Assembly: GCA_016647705.1 (NCBI GenBank)
Contig: CM028340.1
Span: 12,663,001 to 12,727,000 of the forward strand
Length of the DNA stretch: 64,000 nucleotides
From: Eucommia ulmoides
Lineage: Eukaryota > Streptophyta > Magnoliopsida > Garryales > Eucommiaceae
Direction: 5' to 3'
Part shown: positions 21,510 through 35,595 of the stretch, one piece after another
Position numbering within the stretch: position 1 is the stretch's first letter
How the letters are laid out: each line of letters begins with the position of its first letter
Notes under the pieces: generated by a model
The model's database searches: none
What the model saw: the letters and a program-made list of their open reading frames with translations, nothing else
What the model was told of the DNA's origin: nothing
Program-made: the position numbers and the translations under genes

Positions 21510-24227
21510 TGTCACGACCCGTCCCGGACACCTGTCATCCTATGGCCGGCGTGATGACAACATGACATCACCTGAGCATTCAATCAACTAATATATTCTT
21601 ATGCATACGTCAATATTTAATCATCTATATAAGATATACATAATCTCTCATATAGGGACACACCCGTCCCCAAATATAAGTATACTGGAATATAAATTAC
21701 CCATGAACCTTTCACTGGTTCACCTCTGACAACTCATCTCAAAATACTCCCATATGACTCCACGTAGTGCCAGTAGGGGACCGACTTCTAATGGCTCCAC
21801 CTGCGAGTATACTGCCTTCTTAATAAAAATATTTTAAAATAATAATACATTCTAAATAATACAACATTTACATGGATCAAGCATAATGTATATAAACAAA
21901 CACATTTTAAACAGTAGTACAAAAATCATATACCACGAGAAAACTCATTTTTCCTACCATTTCAGAAACACATTTTAAACAGTAGTATAAAAATCATATA
22001 CCACGAGAAAACTCGTTTTTCCTACCATTTCAGAATCATCATATATATTAAATATATGAAATCCATCCAAACCATCCAGTATAAAATAATATGATAAAAC
22101 ACCCAATCTCAAACACCATACCACTCACTGGATAGCCATAGTGATTGTTTAACCTCACGATTGGGACTTGCAACGGTACCGTATTATCCGTAGGATATGG
22201 CTTCCTAGCGGACCTAACTGCACATATAATCACCTACCGGACATCTCCAGAGGACATAATATCAATAACCTCTAGTCGGACTATCCTCTGGATAGGACAT
22301 AATATCAACAACCTCCAGCCGGACTACCCTTCGGACATGACATAATATCAACAACCTTCAGCCGGACTACCCTTCGGACATGACATAATTCTATGGCATA
22401 GCCCAACCAACAACATCGTCAAACCAACAACATCGTCAAATCAATAAAATCGTCAAACTACAAATCAATAGAAAAATCACTGCTCTGCCGAAGCAGATAA
22501 TCACCACTCTACCGAAGCAGACAACCACCATTCTGCCGAAGCAGATAATCACCACTCTGCCGAAACAGATAAAATCAATAGCATCGTCACAACAATATCG
22601 TCAAATCACAAACATCAACCTCTATTTTCAAAACCGATTTAATCCAAAAACCATGTTTTTCACTTTCTTTAAAAAAAACAACTAATTTCAACAAAAAATA
22701 TTTTTCCACCTTTGTTTTTAGAAAACTAGGCATTTTTCCACTCTCTTTTTAAAACCACAATACCTAATAAATCATTTTTCAACTTTCTTTAAAAAACCAA
22801 CATAATTCAACGAAAATCCATTTTACCAACTCACCCAAAACCTGCTTGATTCATATCATTTATAAAATCATCTAATTTTAAGTAAACACATTTTTCATCA
22901 TATATATATGAAACTAGGTTTGCAAGAAGATAGTACACTCACCTGGTAATCCGCTTCGAAAACATCTACATGCTACCGATCCTCTGGTGCCCGCGAACCT
23001 ATTCATGACAAGGCCTAAGTTAATATTTTATGTAAAAATACCCTATCTGCACTATGTAGGCCCTAATTTTCCATAATTTCCTATTCCCCGCCTTTTATTC
23101 GAAATATTTCTATTCGTCTAATATCGCTCCGTTAAAGTTTACGATATCGAATTTATTCATGTGAACGGTCTCATTATTTTCCTATCACCATTTCGATTTA
23201 GACAATTAAATACATATTAAAGAAGTTCGAAGTTCTACCTTTCTCGGATTTTCCACCGATCCACGAGATGAGTTTTAGGTTTTATTGGGGACGTTTGTGT
23301 AATTTTTCTTTTTCCTTTTCCTTTTTTTTTCTTTCTCCCTCTTTTCCCGCGTTTTTTCTTCCCGTTTCCTGCTTCTGTTTGCGCTCCTGGTTCAGCTTCA
23401 CCATTGCGGCAAAGTCCCCACTGCCGCGGCGAAACGATCCCCTTCCTTTCTGCTATGCGTACTGATCCTCTAGCACCTAGGCGAAGGAGCCACCGCGTAG
23501 GTGAACTCTTCTATTTTTCGTTTTGTGTTTCTAGTTTAGCCTCTCTCTCTCTCTCTCTCTTTTCTCGTCATTCTGATCACTCTCACCTGAATGTCTATAC
23601 ACCCACAACATACCTACATGCACACCGTAACAACACACACACACAAACACACACACATACACACACACACACACATACACACATACACACCGCAACAATT
23701 GAATACACACACAACCACACATTCAGTCCATACACACACTGATCTAGCAGCACACACACTCACGCACAAAACTCCCACACGCACACAGAATCATGCATAT
23801 ACATACACGACAACACCACCGATGAGTTTTTTCTTTCTAACCCACAGCCGGCGACCCCCCACCGGAGTGAACGACCATGCCGTCGATTGGACAGACAACA
23901 CACACACACACATCATACACACAATGAAACATACACACATAATCATGCTCAGAAACACACACATACACACAATCATATACACGATCATCACCACCACCGG
24001 TGACGGAACGACCCAACCCACACATATACCCACACTAAAGGAAAACAGTGGAATCATACACACACTTACCGATGGTGGCGACGATCACCCAAACACCCAT
24101 GCTGACGATGAGACACACCCACCGAGCCTTTGTCTCTCCGATTTTCTCACAATTGAATGGCAACCTACCACCGGTAGCTTTTCTCTCTTCCTTTCTCTCG
24201 TCGCTTCTCAATTCTTCTCCCGATTTT

Positions 24228-24264
<37 letters not shown>

Positions 24265-24572
24265 GTGTGTGTATGTGTGTGTGTGTGTGTGTGTGTATGC
24301 GTGTGATCATAAGGCCGGACAGGTGGCCCCTCTCTCTTCCATTTGTTTTCACCGCCTTTTGTCTATATATATATACAATACTTTCACAAAACCCCCTTTA
24401 TTTTAGTTAAGTTTATGAATTAAACCAAATTTTATTTTAATGTTTGAAAATTTTCAATTTGGCCCCTAAAATTTTTGTAAATCACACAACAAATATCGCT
24501 AACTGCCTCGATATTTTTATAAATTGTCAAATGCAACTAAAATTGTTTGCATCTATAAATCGGGGTCTTACA
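21510..24572 (-). repeat. 3' LTR of the Tekay-like element
   Basis: 3063 bp. Plus-strand text starts TGTCACGACCCGTCCCGGAC and ends GGGGTCTTACA. Distinct zones are a ccgaagcagataatcacc repeat (about 22480-22565), a pyrimidine-rich zone (23300-23380), a (CA)-rich zone (23620-24070) and a CT/AT/GT microsatellite run (24228-24300). A 66-bp piece with acacattttaaacagtagta is tandemly doubled at about 21900-22034. The other LTR has one copy. Confidence 0.9.
22475..22570. repeat. ccgaagcagata short tandem repeat in the LTR
   Basis: Four to five units of about 23 bp, (a/g)ccg aagcagataatcaccactct with variants. Equivalent tracts lie at about 29510-29605, 55190-55350 and 60510-60630 in the other LTR copies, so it is a family feature. 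A second short repeat with gacataatatcaacaacctc sits just before it (about 22250-22390). Confidence 0.75.
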
Positions 24573-24590
24573 ACTCTTTCCTCCTAAAAG
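24573..24590 (-). promoter_or_regulatory. Polypurine tract of the Tekay-like element
   Basis: On the minus strand the sequence is CTTTTAGGAGGAAAGAGT, abutting the 3' LTR start TGTAAGACCC. This is the common layout at the 3' end of Tekay/Del elements. Confidence 0.85.
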
Positions 24591-27500
24591 AAATTTTGTC
24601 CCTGAATTTTCGTCAAACTACTAATACGATAAATTCGCACCACATGATTACGTTCGTCTTATGTAATTCTAGAACAATTATTTCCTGTATAGGGTCCCAT
24701 AATCACAAGTCACTCATAAATTTGAAATCGTCAAATCATTTTCCCATGTTACAACAATTCCATTTATCGTGGGTTACATTGTATCCAATAACTAACCAAC
24801 ATGGTGCACTTGGTCAGTAACACCTAACACAGACAGCCAACTGTCAAAGAATCACATTTTCAGTAGGTCCACGACTTCACTAATTTCTCATAACCAACAT
24901 TTATCCATTTTGTCCAACCGTTCCAAGCAACTAGTTCATAACAATATCTCCATTCAGTATTTTAACGATACTCGCAACCACTCTCATAAGCAACTGCTAA
25001 CCCAAACCCCACGTGAATTGGCTCGTGAGGCTAACAATCATCAATCACACTAATCACATCAAAATTTTCAATAATCCCGAAAATGATTTATAATTAGTAT
25101 CACAATCTAATGTTAACTAATAATTTTTTATTTTTATTTATTTATTATTTTTTTGCGCAATAGGCCAAAACCATATAGATACGTTTCAAATCACGTTAAA
25201 ATCATCTAAATATTCCTTAAAACACATAGATAATACCCAACCCACATCACTACGTCTCAAAATACATCAAGCGGGTCATCTATAAGAATTCCCTTCATGT
25301 CTCCACATTTAATCAAGTCCCTGACAAGACCACGCACTTCAATTTTTGTTTCAATCTAGCTAAAACAAATGCTTCAAACATCTACCAAATTTAAATACAG
25401 ATCGGAATACATAGATACGTCCCAACTGCAAAAATTCGATACATCACAAAAGTCAATAGTCACTGACTGTAAAATGTTATATCTCAAGGATAATTCAAAT
25501 TGTCCTTTCCTTATGAAATCTCAGTGACCCCCACATGCCGACCCGCCTAATATTAGTAGTGGATCAATACATCTAGTTGATTTCTTTTCACCAACTTCAT
25601 TTCGAAAAAAAATATAACCAAACCGGGCTATTTCTAGATCTCGAGAATTTCCCGTTCTCCTATCTCAGTTCAGTCTATTTGACTAAAGTCATGCATCCTC
25701 TCTATATAGTGTTTTATACGTTGCCACCTTGCTCACAAAAAAGGTATCTATTATTGTACACACATTCCAGCAGCGCCATATAATTATCCTTACTCCCAGA
25801 AATTCCAAATCACAACTCCTCAACATATCTTCCAACATTTGAATCGCACTTCTCGATTGACCGTTAGCCTACAAATAAAAAGAAGTACTAACTTTCAACT
25901 CGACACCCAAAGAAGTTTGAGAACTTGACCAGATCTTCGAAATACATCTCAGTTCTCTATCCAATCCTTGTGACAACTGGTTCTACAATTTTCCTATAGA
26001 GAATTACTATCTAAAATAAGCTACTTTCCATATTTACAACATATCGATTTACATATAAAAATCACCATTTAAGATATTACCAATAAATCCAATACTGTAT
26101 TTTGAGTTCCTCCGCGAACTGTTCATACAATGGCGACTTACTTCGTTTTGATAAAATTTATTTTCCAATTCGCACTACGGCGACAACACTTATAATTTCA
26201 TAATTCCAATTCAGGAATTTCGAATAACCGATCAACCGAGTTTAAAATCGATAAAATCCATTAGCATTTTAATTACTTAATTAGTCAATTTGTCATCATA
26301 TGATAAATTTTCATTCCAGGAGCCACTAATCATTTTCAAACGTAAAATTTAATATCCAATTTTCACCTTTGATTTAAAACAGTTATCTTAACCTGACTTT
26401 ATTCAACAATTTCATTAAACCAGTGCCTCATGCAACCGAATAACCCCGTCAATATACACTTGGCATATGTATCAAGACTCCCATTTCTATTCTGGAATAG
26501 ATAAAGACTACGATAACCCACCTGGATATTAATACTCGACCTTAATTTTGCTAACATACAAGACACCTAACAACCAATTCTGTGATTTCTCATTCTCTTC
26601 CAAACTACCAATAATGCTCATGCAATTTCGATACAGTTTGATATCACCGGGTGCATTGTGTATATTGAACTATGTACTTTTTTTAAGGTCTCTTTCGTCA
26701 AATGGGCATTATTAGGAACACATAGACTATTTCCAATCATCAAGACTTTATCATTATTTTTGACACGATCGTCAGCTCTACGACCATTTCCCACTTTATC
26801 TCTAATCCTTCCCAACTGGACATCCGACTTCTACGTTTCTACAACACAATCGATCAATGTTGATTCCAAAATCAGAGTATCAAACAGCGTTGCCATCTGA
26901 CCAACCACCCACTAAAACTTACACTTACTACACTTGGCATACAATTGCTTTTCTCGCAGCATTAGCAACACAATCTGGAGATGTTCTACATGCTCTTCTC
27001 TACTCCCGACCAGATCACTATTTTCACCACGTCTCAGCCCTTGACCTTCAATTGGTAATATCCTACTCAAAAATCTAACACCCTGATCTTTTGCAGTTGA
27101 TTAAACAAACCATCAATTCTAACCGATGAGTTACCAACACACATCCTCAGTATACCTATCTTTTTCTTTATGAATAACACCGGGTCTTCATGGAGAGAAA
27201 CACCAGGTCTAAGTTAATCGTGAGTTAACAGTCTAATTGATTGTAACGACCTGATTTTCCAAGGCCGTCACATGGTTTCTCCTATAAGGACTTCCTACAC
27301 CTAAAACCAACTCACTCGAATTCCCAATACTCAGCAAATTTTAATTACTAATGTTACAACAGAAATTATTTAATACAACTAAGTGCAATCAATCTTCTAC
27401 TTAAGATTAATCTAGTCATTTTTCTACACAACAGCAACCACCTTTAAAGTCCCAAGGTTATAATTTAAAATCCCAATTTCCCATATTTTATACACGATTA

Positions 27501-28497
27501 TATTTAGCCAACTTAATGAGCCGAACTTTCAATTCATCAAAATTATGGAACTTATTTTACAACAACTACAATTATTAATCATACTTACTGACACCCTGAC
27601 AATTCCTTTCTCTAGCTACAACTATATCCACCGCCTGAACTTGTTCTGATTGTGGCCCAGCACCCACGTAAAGTATTCTGATATCTTTTCTTTAACACTT
27701 TTCCAATCTCCTAAGCCAACTATCAATTGACTGGGGTAATAATTATATCTTCCCCAAAAGTACAAACTTTGATTCATCCTAGATTTGAAAAATAGTTTCT
27801 TTTCGAAACAATCCACCGTCAACTCTATATATATTACTCATACGAAATGAACGAGATTTATGCGCACCGACTAACAAACCCACAATTCTCGGTTACTTCC
27901 TATAAATCAAACTCTATTATGTCTGTTATATTTCCTAGTTCTACAAACTGTTGCTCTGTCTGCCCGTCAACTTAGAACGTACCACCAAATTAAATTCTTT
28001 TCTAATATCGCCACAGTTTTCTCACATCCTTATTTTCAACCAATGCGAACTCTCCTTTTGTTTTCATAATCGGACTTAAATGTGTTCTCCTATACTATCA
28101 AATATTTTAAACAACTAGCATATTAAGTGCTACTGATAGGTCTCAACCTCAAGTAATACGCATATGATTGTTTCCCATATATAATCTCACAGTCTCAACC
28201 ACTAGTACTCCCACAATCTCAATCCACCCATTACCACTACCATCAACACAGTATCATTCGAATCCACCGACTGACAATATCACCATTTTGTTGCATCACT
28301 AATTGCCAACAGGACAACCAACCATGCACGATGCCAAGGCACTAACTAATGTATTGAAATAACTAACCCTCACATACCGAACTCACCTATCGACACCCTA
28401 TCTCATGTCCCTTACTGACTAGACGACTGACACATCCTCCTATCTCAAGGTCTTCTACTAACACAACTACTGGCAGGTCTACAGAACCTATCACCTA
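24591..28497 (-). pseudogene. Decayed internal coding region of the Tekay-like element
   Basis: Most of this 3.9 kb has no long frame. One clear piece is at 26815-26618 on the minus strand: NSLCVPNNAHLTKETLKK followed by VHSSIYTMHP, the zinc-binding N-terminus of a chromovirus integrase. By position, sequence to its left should come from the integrase core onward and sequence to its right from gag to RNase H, but I could not confirm individual domains. Decay is extensive, with very many breaks. Confidence 0.65.
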
Positions 28498-28510
28498 GGC
28501 TCTGATACCA
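28498..28510 (-). promoter_or_regulatory. Initiator tRNA-Met primer-binding site
   Basis: On the minus strand, TGGTATCAGAGCC lies four bases after the LTR end. This is the standard plant primer site complementary to the 3' end of initiator tRNA-Met. Confidence 0.9.
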
Positions 28511-28514
28511 AAAT

Positions 28515-28982
28515 TGTCACGATCGGTCCCAGACACCTGTCATCCCAGGCCCAGCGTGACGACAACATGACATCACCTGAACATTCAATCAACTAATATA
28601 TTCTTATGCATACATCACTATACAATCATCTATACAGGATATACATAATCTCTCATATAGGGACACACCCATCCCCAAATATAAGCATACTGGAATATAA
28701 ATTACCCACGAACCTCTCACTGGTTCACCTTTGACAGTTCATCTCAAAATACTCCCATATGACTCCACGTAGTGCCAGTGGGACACTCCCATAAATTACT
28801 CCTAAGTGCTCCACCTGCGAGTGCACTGCCTTCTTAATAAAAATATTTTAAAACAATAATATATTCTAAATAATACAACATTTACATGGATCAAACATAA
28901 CGTATATAAACCAACACATTTTAAATAGTAGTATAAAAATCATATACCACGAGAAAACTCTTTTCTCCTACTATTTCAGAAT

Positions 28983-29078
<96 letters not shown>

Positions 29079-31606
29079 TATATTAAATCCATCCAAATTG
29101 TCCAGTATAAAATAATATGATAAAACACCCAATCTCAAATACCACACCACTCCCTGGCTAGCCATAGTGATCGTTTAACCTCACGATCGGGAGTTGCAAC
29201 TGTACTGTACCATACGTAGGATATGCCTTCTTAGCGAACCTAACTGCGCAGATAATCACCTACCGAACGTCTCCGGAGGACATAATATCAATAACCTCCA
29301 GCCGGACTACCTTCCAGACATGACATAATATCAACAACCTCCAGACATGACATAATATCAACAACCTCCAGTCGGATTACCCTCCGGATAGGACATAATA
29401 TTAACAACCTCTAGCCGGACTACCCTCCGGACAGGACATAATACTATGGCATAGTCCAACCAGCAACATCGTCAAATCAATAACATCGTCAAACTACAAA
29501 TTAATAGAAAAATCACTGCTCTGCCGAAATAAATAATCACCACTCTGTCGAAGCAGACAACCACTACTCTACCGAAGCAGATAATCACCACTCTGCCAAA
29601 ACAGATAAAATCAATAGCATCATCACAACAATATTATCAAATCACAAACATCAACCACTATTTTCAAAATTGATTTAATCCAAAAACCATGTTTTTCACT
29701 TTCTTTAAAAAAAAAAACAACTAATTTCAACAAAAATTATTTTTCCACCTTTGTTTTTAGAAAACCAGGCATTTTTCCACTCTTTTTTTAAAACCACAAT
29801 ACCCAACAAATCATTTTTCAACTTTCTTTAAAAAACCAACATAATTCAACGAAAATCCACTTTACCAATTCATCCAAAACCTACTTGATCCATATCATTT
29901 ATAAAATCAACACATTTTTCATCATATATATATGAAAATAGGTATGCAAGAAGACAGTACATTCACCTGGTAATCCGCTCCGAAATTATCTATATGCTAC
30001 CAATCTTCCGGTGCCCGCGAATCTATTCATGACAAGGCCTAAATTAATATTTTATGTAAAAATACCCTATCCGCACCATGTAGGCCCTAATTTTCCATAA
30101 TTTTCTATTCCCCGCCTTTTATTCCAAATATTTCTATTCATCTAATATCGCTCCGTTAAAGTTTACGATATCGAATTTATTCATATGAACGGTCTCACTA
30201 TTTTCCTATCGCCATTTCAATTTACACAATTAAATACATATATTAAAAAAGTTCAAAGTTCTACCTTTCTCGGATTTTCTACCGATCTACGAGATGAGTT
30301 TTAAGTTTCATTGGGGAGGTTTGTGTAATTTTCCTTTTTTCCTTTTCCTTTCTTTTCCTTTCATCCTCTTTTCTCGCGTTTCTTCTTCTTATTTCTTGCT
30401 TCTGTTTGCGCTCTTAGTTCAGCCTCACAACTGCGGCGAAGTCCTCACCACAGCGGCGAAGCGATCCCCTTCCTTTCTGCTATGCATACTAATCCTCCAC
30501 TGCCTAGCCGAAGGAACCACTGCCTAGGAGAACTCATCTGTTTTTCGTTTTATGTTTCTGGTTCAGTCTCTCTCTTTCCTCGTCACTCCGATCACCTTCA
30601 CCTGAATGTCTATACACAAACAACACACCCACATCCACATCGTAACAACATATACATACACACACAACAACAATTAAATACACCCACACCCACATATTCA
30701 GTCCATACACACATTGATCCAACAACACACACACTCACGCATAAAACTCCCACACGCACACAGAATCATGCATATACACACACGACAATACCACCAGCGA
30801 GTTTTCTCTCTCTAACCCACCGCCGGCGACACCCTACCGTAGTGAATGACCACGCCGTCGATTGGACAGACAACACACACACATCATACACACAATGAAA
30901 CACACACACATAATCATGCTCAGAAACACACACATACACGCAATCATACACAGGATCATCACCACCACCGGTAATGGAACGACCCAACCCACACATATAC
31001 GCACACTAAAGGAAAACAGAGGAATCACACACACACTTACCGACGGCGGCGACGATCACCCTAACACCCATGCCGATGATGAGACACGCCCATCGATCCT
31101 CTCTCTCTCCGGTTTTCTCACAGTCGAACAACAACCCACCACCAGCCACCCTCTTCCTCTCTCTCTCTGTTTTCTCTTTCTTTTTCTATTGTGTCTGTGT
31201 TTGTATGTATATATACATATGCTGAAAAACCTAAGCCCCTCACCGACTGACAACTTGTCTCTCTTCCTTTCTCTCGTCGCTTCTCGATTCTTCTATCGAT
31301 TTCTATATATATATATATAGATATATGTGTGTATGCGTGTGATCATAAGGCCGGATAGGTGGCCCCTCTCTCCTCCATTTGTTTTCACTGCCTTTTGTAT
31401 ATATATGTACAATAATTGCACAAAACCCCCTTTATTTTAGTTAAGTTTATGAATTAAACCAAAATTTATTTTAATGTTTGAAGATTTTCAATTTGGCCCC
31501 TAAAATTTTTGTAAATCACGCATTACATATCGCCAACCGCTTCGATATTTTTGTAAATTGTCAAATGCAACTAAAATTGTTTGCATCTATAAATCGGGGT
31601 CTTACA
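28515..31606 (-). repeat. 5' LTR of the Tekay-like element
   Basis: 3092 bp, partner of 21510-24572. Plus-strand text starts TGTCACGATCGGTCCC and ends GGGGTCTTACA. It carries a long (AT)n tract at 28987-29074 that is only about four units in the partner, and an extra copy of the gacataatatcaacaacctc unit near 29340. The (CA)-rich zone is at about 30620-31040. Confidence 0.9.
28987..29074. repeat. (AT)44 microsatellite
   Basis: An uninterrupted AT dinucleotide run inside the 5' LTR. The aligned place in the 3' LTR (about 22039) reads catatatatattaaatat, about four units. The expansion therefore happened after insertion. Confidence 0.9.
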
Positions 31607-31611
31607 ATAAT
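31607..31611. repeat. Target site duplication of the Tekay-like element (right copy)
   Basis: ATAAT, identical to 21505-21509. Confidence 0.85.
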
Positions 31612-32074
31612 AACCGAACATTGTACTTAATTGAGTAACCTAATCATCAAAACAATGTAATCTTGTTAATTCAAGGCCTAAAAGCAATTAATTGAGTATA
31701 CATTTCTCCAACATTTTTTCTTACAAAGTTCTAATATTTGCCTATAAATAGCTAAAACCTCAATCCCTATATTCCGAATCTAACATCACTTATTCTAAAA
31801 AGAAAAACTATTATAGCAAAATGGCTGCTACTTAGGCACTAACTTCGAAATGACAAAATAATTCATTAGTATTTGGCGAAAAGAAAAGAGTGTCTCGGGT
31901 TTAAATTTTATTTTCAATCTCTCTATCTCTTTATAAAATTTGTCCCTAGAAATTATAATAATTTCCTTAACTAATTATAATTTTCACATTATTCTCTAAA
32001 ACTTTAAATCTTGAATGCTCGCGTTTATAATTAATTTGTAGGCTTTCAATTCCACTTAAAAATGAGGGATGAAG
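31612..32074. other. AT-rich spacer between the Tekay-like and copia elements
   Basis: No gene or repeat boundary recognised. It contains the partner of the local duplication noted at 21427. Confidence 0.4.
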
Positions 32075-32582
32075 TGTTGGGATTTCATCCTTATAGATCT
32101 AAATCTATAACACTTATTGCAACATGTCAAATCATCAAGCGTTTTATTAAATATGTAAATCGCATACCTAGATCCATTATGAACAATCGACTATTGATAT
32201 AGAATTCTGTGACGATCGATCACGAGTAGGGTATGGATCGAGTGGGTACGTAATCTTCCTCAACCAAATTACCTGAGTTACTCAATGGGACTGTCATTCC
32301 TTTTTCAAATAGGGAGAAGGGAGATGTATTTTGATTTGGTATATTGGGGACCATAACCCTAACTTTTCTATATATATGGTGTGATTAAGATTCACATAAT
32401 CCTCTAATCGCCACATAATAAACCAGTATCCACTCATTTAACCCACATTCTTTTTTAGTAGTCTACCCGCTTACCTAAATTAATTAGATCATTTAATTTT
32501 AGCTCATTATTTTAAATAGTAAATATAATTGAGAAACAATAATTTCCTGCCCAATGTAGATTAGGAAACAAAATTCCTAACA
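32075..32582 (-). repeat. 3' LTR of the copia element
   Basis: 508 bp. Plus-strand text starts TGTTGGGATTTCATCC and ends AAAATTCCTAACA. TATA-like tctatatatatgg is near 32367. Partner of 40357-40855. Confidence 0.85.
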
Positions 32583-32596
32583 ATCTCCCACTTGAG
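32583..32596 (-). promoter_or_regulatory. Polypurine tract of the copia element
   Basis: On the minus strand, CTCAAGTGGGAGAT directly precedes the LTR start TGTTAGG. This form is typical of plant copia elements. Confidence 0.85.
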
Positions 32597-33245
32597 CTCC
32601 ATATTATTCCTAAAACAATTATATTATAAAATTCCTTAGGTGCGCATCTGTATTCTATTTATCCTTAGACTTCTCTTTAAATAATCTAGTCCATTTCATA
32701 TACTAGCAATGGAATTACCGCAACCTATATCACAATACATTCGTGACTAAACCACGATGATCACCATACTAATATACTCAGTGACATAGATCAAATGTGG
32801 ATGAGTAGTATAGAAATTACAAATTACATGCAATGTGATTTCAGACATGCCTATTTCCAACTGGTCCTACTTTAGTCTTTAGTGAGATCAATCCTTAGTC
32901 CTTCTATTCTTATGTTAAACCACAATTAGAAAGAACACAATCAAAGTAAATAAAATTTAATCCATATACTTTATTCTGCAGAAATCAAATGTATGTATCT
33001 AACAAAAGAACATTTAACAAACACAAACTCCCACTAAACCAACACATCATTAGATAAAACCACATCCATACTGAGTAGTGTGCTCATGAAGTACCTTAGG
33101 TGGAAAACCTTTAATGAGAGGATCCATAATCATGGAGTTTATTCCCATATGTTCTATAGATATTTTCCTACTCTGAATTCTTTCTTTAGCAAGTAGAAAC
33201 TTAATTTGAATTAGAATACCCAATGATCTCCAAATGATTTGTCTT

Positions 33246-33776
33246 CTAATAAGTGAGCATATAATCTTTTGTTTTCAGTAAATACCTCATAACCCGTTTG
33301 GTTGGTTTCCAATGATCCATCTTAGGGTTACTTAAATATTTGCCTAACATTCCAAATATGAATGCTAAATCCAGACGTGTACATACTTGAGCGTACACAC
33401 GACTCCCTACTGTCGACGCATATGAAATCTTTTGTATCTCTTTCTTTTTTGACTCATTCTTGGGGTATTGAGTGAGGCTAAACTTGTTTTCTTTAGCAAC
33501 ATGAGTATCTCTCAGTGCATAATCTTTTATGCGAAATCTAGCAAGCACCTTATCGATATAGCTCTTTTGTGATAACCCAAGGATGCTTCGAGAGCGATCA
33601 TAGTGTATCTTTATTCCTAATACAAAAGAGGCATTCTCAAGATCTTTCATTTCAAAATTATCAGTTAGAAATCTCTTGGTTTCGTGTAATAAGCCTATAT
33701 CGTTGCTAGCCATCTGTATATCATCGAAATATAATACTATAAAAAAGAATTTACTCCCACTGAACTTGTGGTACAC
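33246..33776 (-). pseudogene. Copia reverse transcriptase and RNase H junction
   Basis: A 176-codon minus-strand frame contains IVLYFDDIQMAS in place of the catalytic YVDD region. It goes on with DLENASFVLGIKI, SQKSYIDKVLARF, VGSRVYAQVCTR and PKMDHWKPTKRVMRYL. This is the C-terminal half of copia RT leading into RNase H. Weaker minus-strand similarity continues to about 33930. Fossil. Confidence 0.85.
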
Positions 33777-33939
33777 ACAATCATCAACTGTATTTACCTC
33801 AAAACTATATGAGACAATGATTTGATGAAATTTGTGACACCATTAACGGGAAGCTTGTTTGGGACCATCAATGGATTTCTTTAGCTTGCAAACCATAGAC
33901 CTTGGATTGCCTGATACAAAGTTTTCTGGCTACACCATA

Positions 33940-34990
33940 TATATCGTTTCTTTAATGTCTCCATTGACAAACACATTCATTACATCCATCTGATGTGACT
34001 CTCGATTGTTCAATGTACCCAACAAAGAAGCAACTAACTGTTTTTGAGTCCAGTGTTCTTTTATTTAAACTATAAGGCCTTGCCTCAACTAGACAACCCA
34101 AAACGTGTGAATGCCTTATGCTATGTTTTATGCTTAACCACAATTCATAAGGAGTTTTAGCTACCGCTTTACTTGGTACCCTGTTCAGGATATATGTTAT
34201 AGTCTTAAGTGTTTTTTTCCCAGAGTGATTCTAGTAAAGAAGAATGAAGTATCATACTTCTTACCATGTCCTTAAGTGTTATATTTTATCTCTCAACAAC
34301 ACGGTTCATGCTAGGATTGCCTGGCATGGTGTATTATGGGACGATTCCGCATTCTTCTAGGAATTTAGCAAAGGGTCCTAGACATTATTTTACTAATTCG
34401 TCAAATCTCCCGTAGTGTTCACCACCACGGTCCGATTTAATAGCCTTAATTTTTTTTCAAGTTGAAGTTCAACTTCAGCTTTGAAAGACTTAATTACGTT
34501 CAAGGATTGAGACTTCTCATGAATTAAATATAGGTACCCATAATGAGAGTAGTTGTCTATGAACGCAATAAAATACTGTTGTCCATTCCAAGATGCCGTA
34601 GGAAATTGTCCTCAATATGTATTAGTTCTAAGACACCAGAACTCCTATTGGCACCTAATTTCCTTATGTTTGTCTATTTCCCTTTCACACATTCAATACA
34701 AACTTTGAAATTTGTTATATCAAGGGGATCAAGAATTCCGTCAGAAACAAGTCTCTATATTCTCTGTTTAGAGATATGTTCTAGATGCTTGTGGTAAAGT
34801 ATGACGAAATTCTCATTAGCTTATTTACGTTTTGTACCACAAATAGTTATCTGCGAAGTTTCATTATGTGAAGCAACAGTACCCGACAACTATAGATTAT
34901 CAATTAAAGATTCACTTGCAATAATATTTGAATCTTTAAAAAGACTAAGGTTATTCTTTCCAAAAGAACAAGAAAGAAAAAATTAAATTT
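33940..34990 (-). pseudogene. Copia integrase region
   Basis: Minus-strand pieces include HYGYLYLIHEKSQS and IKAIKSDRGGEHYGRF (catalytic-core aspartates, about 34560-34400), PYYTMPGNPSMN (about 34340), and SLNKRTLDSKTVSCFF (about 34060), the usual C-terminal core phrases. CVKGKQTN-like text near 34660 is the zinc-binding side. Spread over several frames. Fossil. Confidence 0.7.
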
Positions 34991-35169
34991 GTCCAACGTG
35001 GAAATAAAAACTAAAAACTATCTAAATGATTGTGTTACATATGTCTCTTTTGAATCCAAAATAATCAGTCTTTAAGGATAACCTAAAAGTCCTTATTGCC
35101 ATAACAATTGTTTCACCATTGCCCACATAGACTCTTTTAGAACTATAATAACATTGGTGGCTTCTGGGG

Positions 35170-35595
35170 TTGTATCAGATGGATGTTAAGACTGCGTTTC
35201 TCAATGAAGACATTAACGAGACGATTTATATAGTACAACCAGAAAAATTTGTGTCGGGAGATCCAAAGTCTATGGTCTATAAATTGAAGAAATCCATCTA
35301 TGGTCTCAAACAGGCGTACCGTCAATTATATCACAAGTTTCATCAAGTCATGGCCTCATACGGTTTTGAGGCAAATGCCGTTGATGACTGTGTATATCAG
35401 CAGTTCAGTGGGAGTAAATATATCTTTCTGGTATTATATGTCGAGAATATTCTTCTCGCTAGCAGTGATATAGGCCTATTACACGAGACTAAGAAATTTC
35501 TGACAAAGAAATTTGAGATAAAAGATATTGGTAATGCCTCTTTTGTATTAGGTGTCCAGCTACTAAAAGATCATTTTCGAGGTATACTTGGGTAG
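35170..35595 (+). pseudogene. Copia RT piece on the plus strand
   Basis: A 141-codon frame with MDVKTAFLNEDINETIYI, KLKKSIYGLKQAYRQ, SKYIFLVLYVENILLASS and IGNASFVLGVQL, the palm motifs of copia RT. It continues into RNase H-like text to about 36130, including DPLTKGLPP-like wording near 36050. Fossil. Confidence 0.85.

Larger units (their letters stand above)
21510..31606 (-). mobile_element. Tekay/Del-like chromovirus, structurally complete
   Basis: Two direct LTRs (21510-24572 and 28515-31606) enclose 3.9 kb. On the minus strand the order is 5' LTR (right), initiator-tRNA-Met primer site, internal region, polypurine tract, 3' LTR (left). The perfect 5-bp duplication ATAAT flanks it (21505-21509 and 31607-31611). 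LTR ends TGTAAGACCC...GTGACA on the sense strand are typical of Tekay/Del elements. The internal region is short relative to the family and its coding is heavily decayed. LTR mismatch is about 6 percent over a 167-bp sample by eye. Confidence 0.9.

Noticed and set aside
23591-24406. 271-codon open frame, the longest in the window
   Set aside because: It is built of Thr/His runs from (CA)n repeats inside an LTR. No domain, and the sister LTRs do not preserve it.
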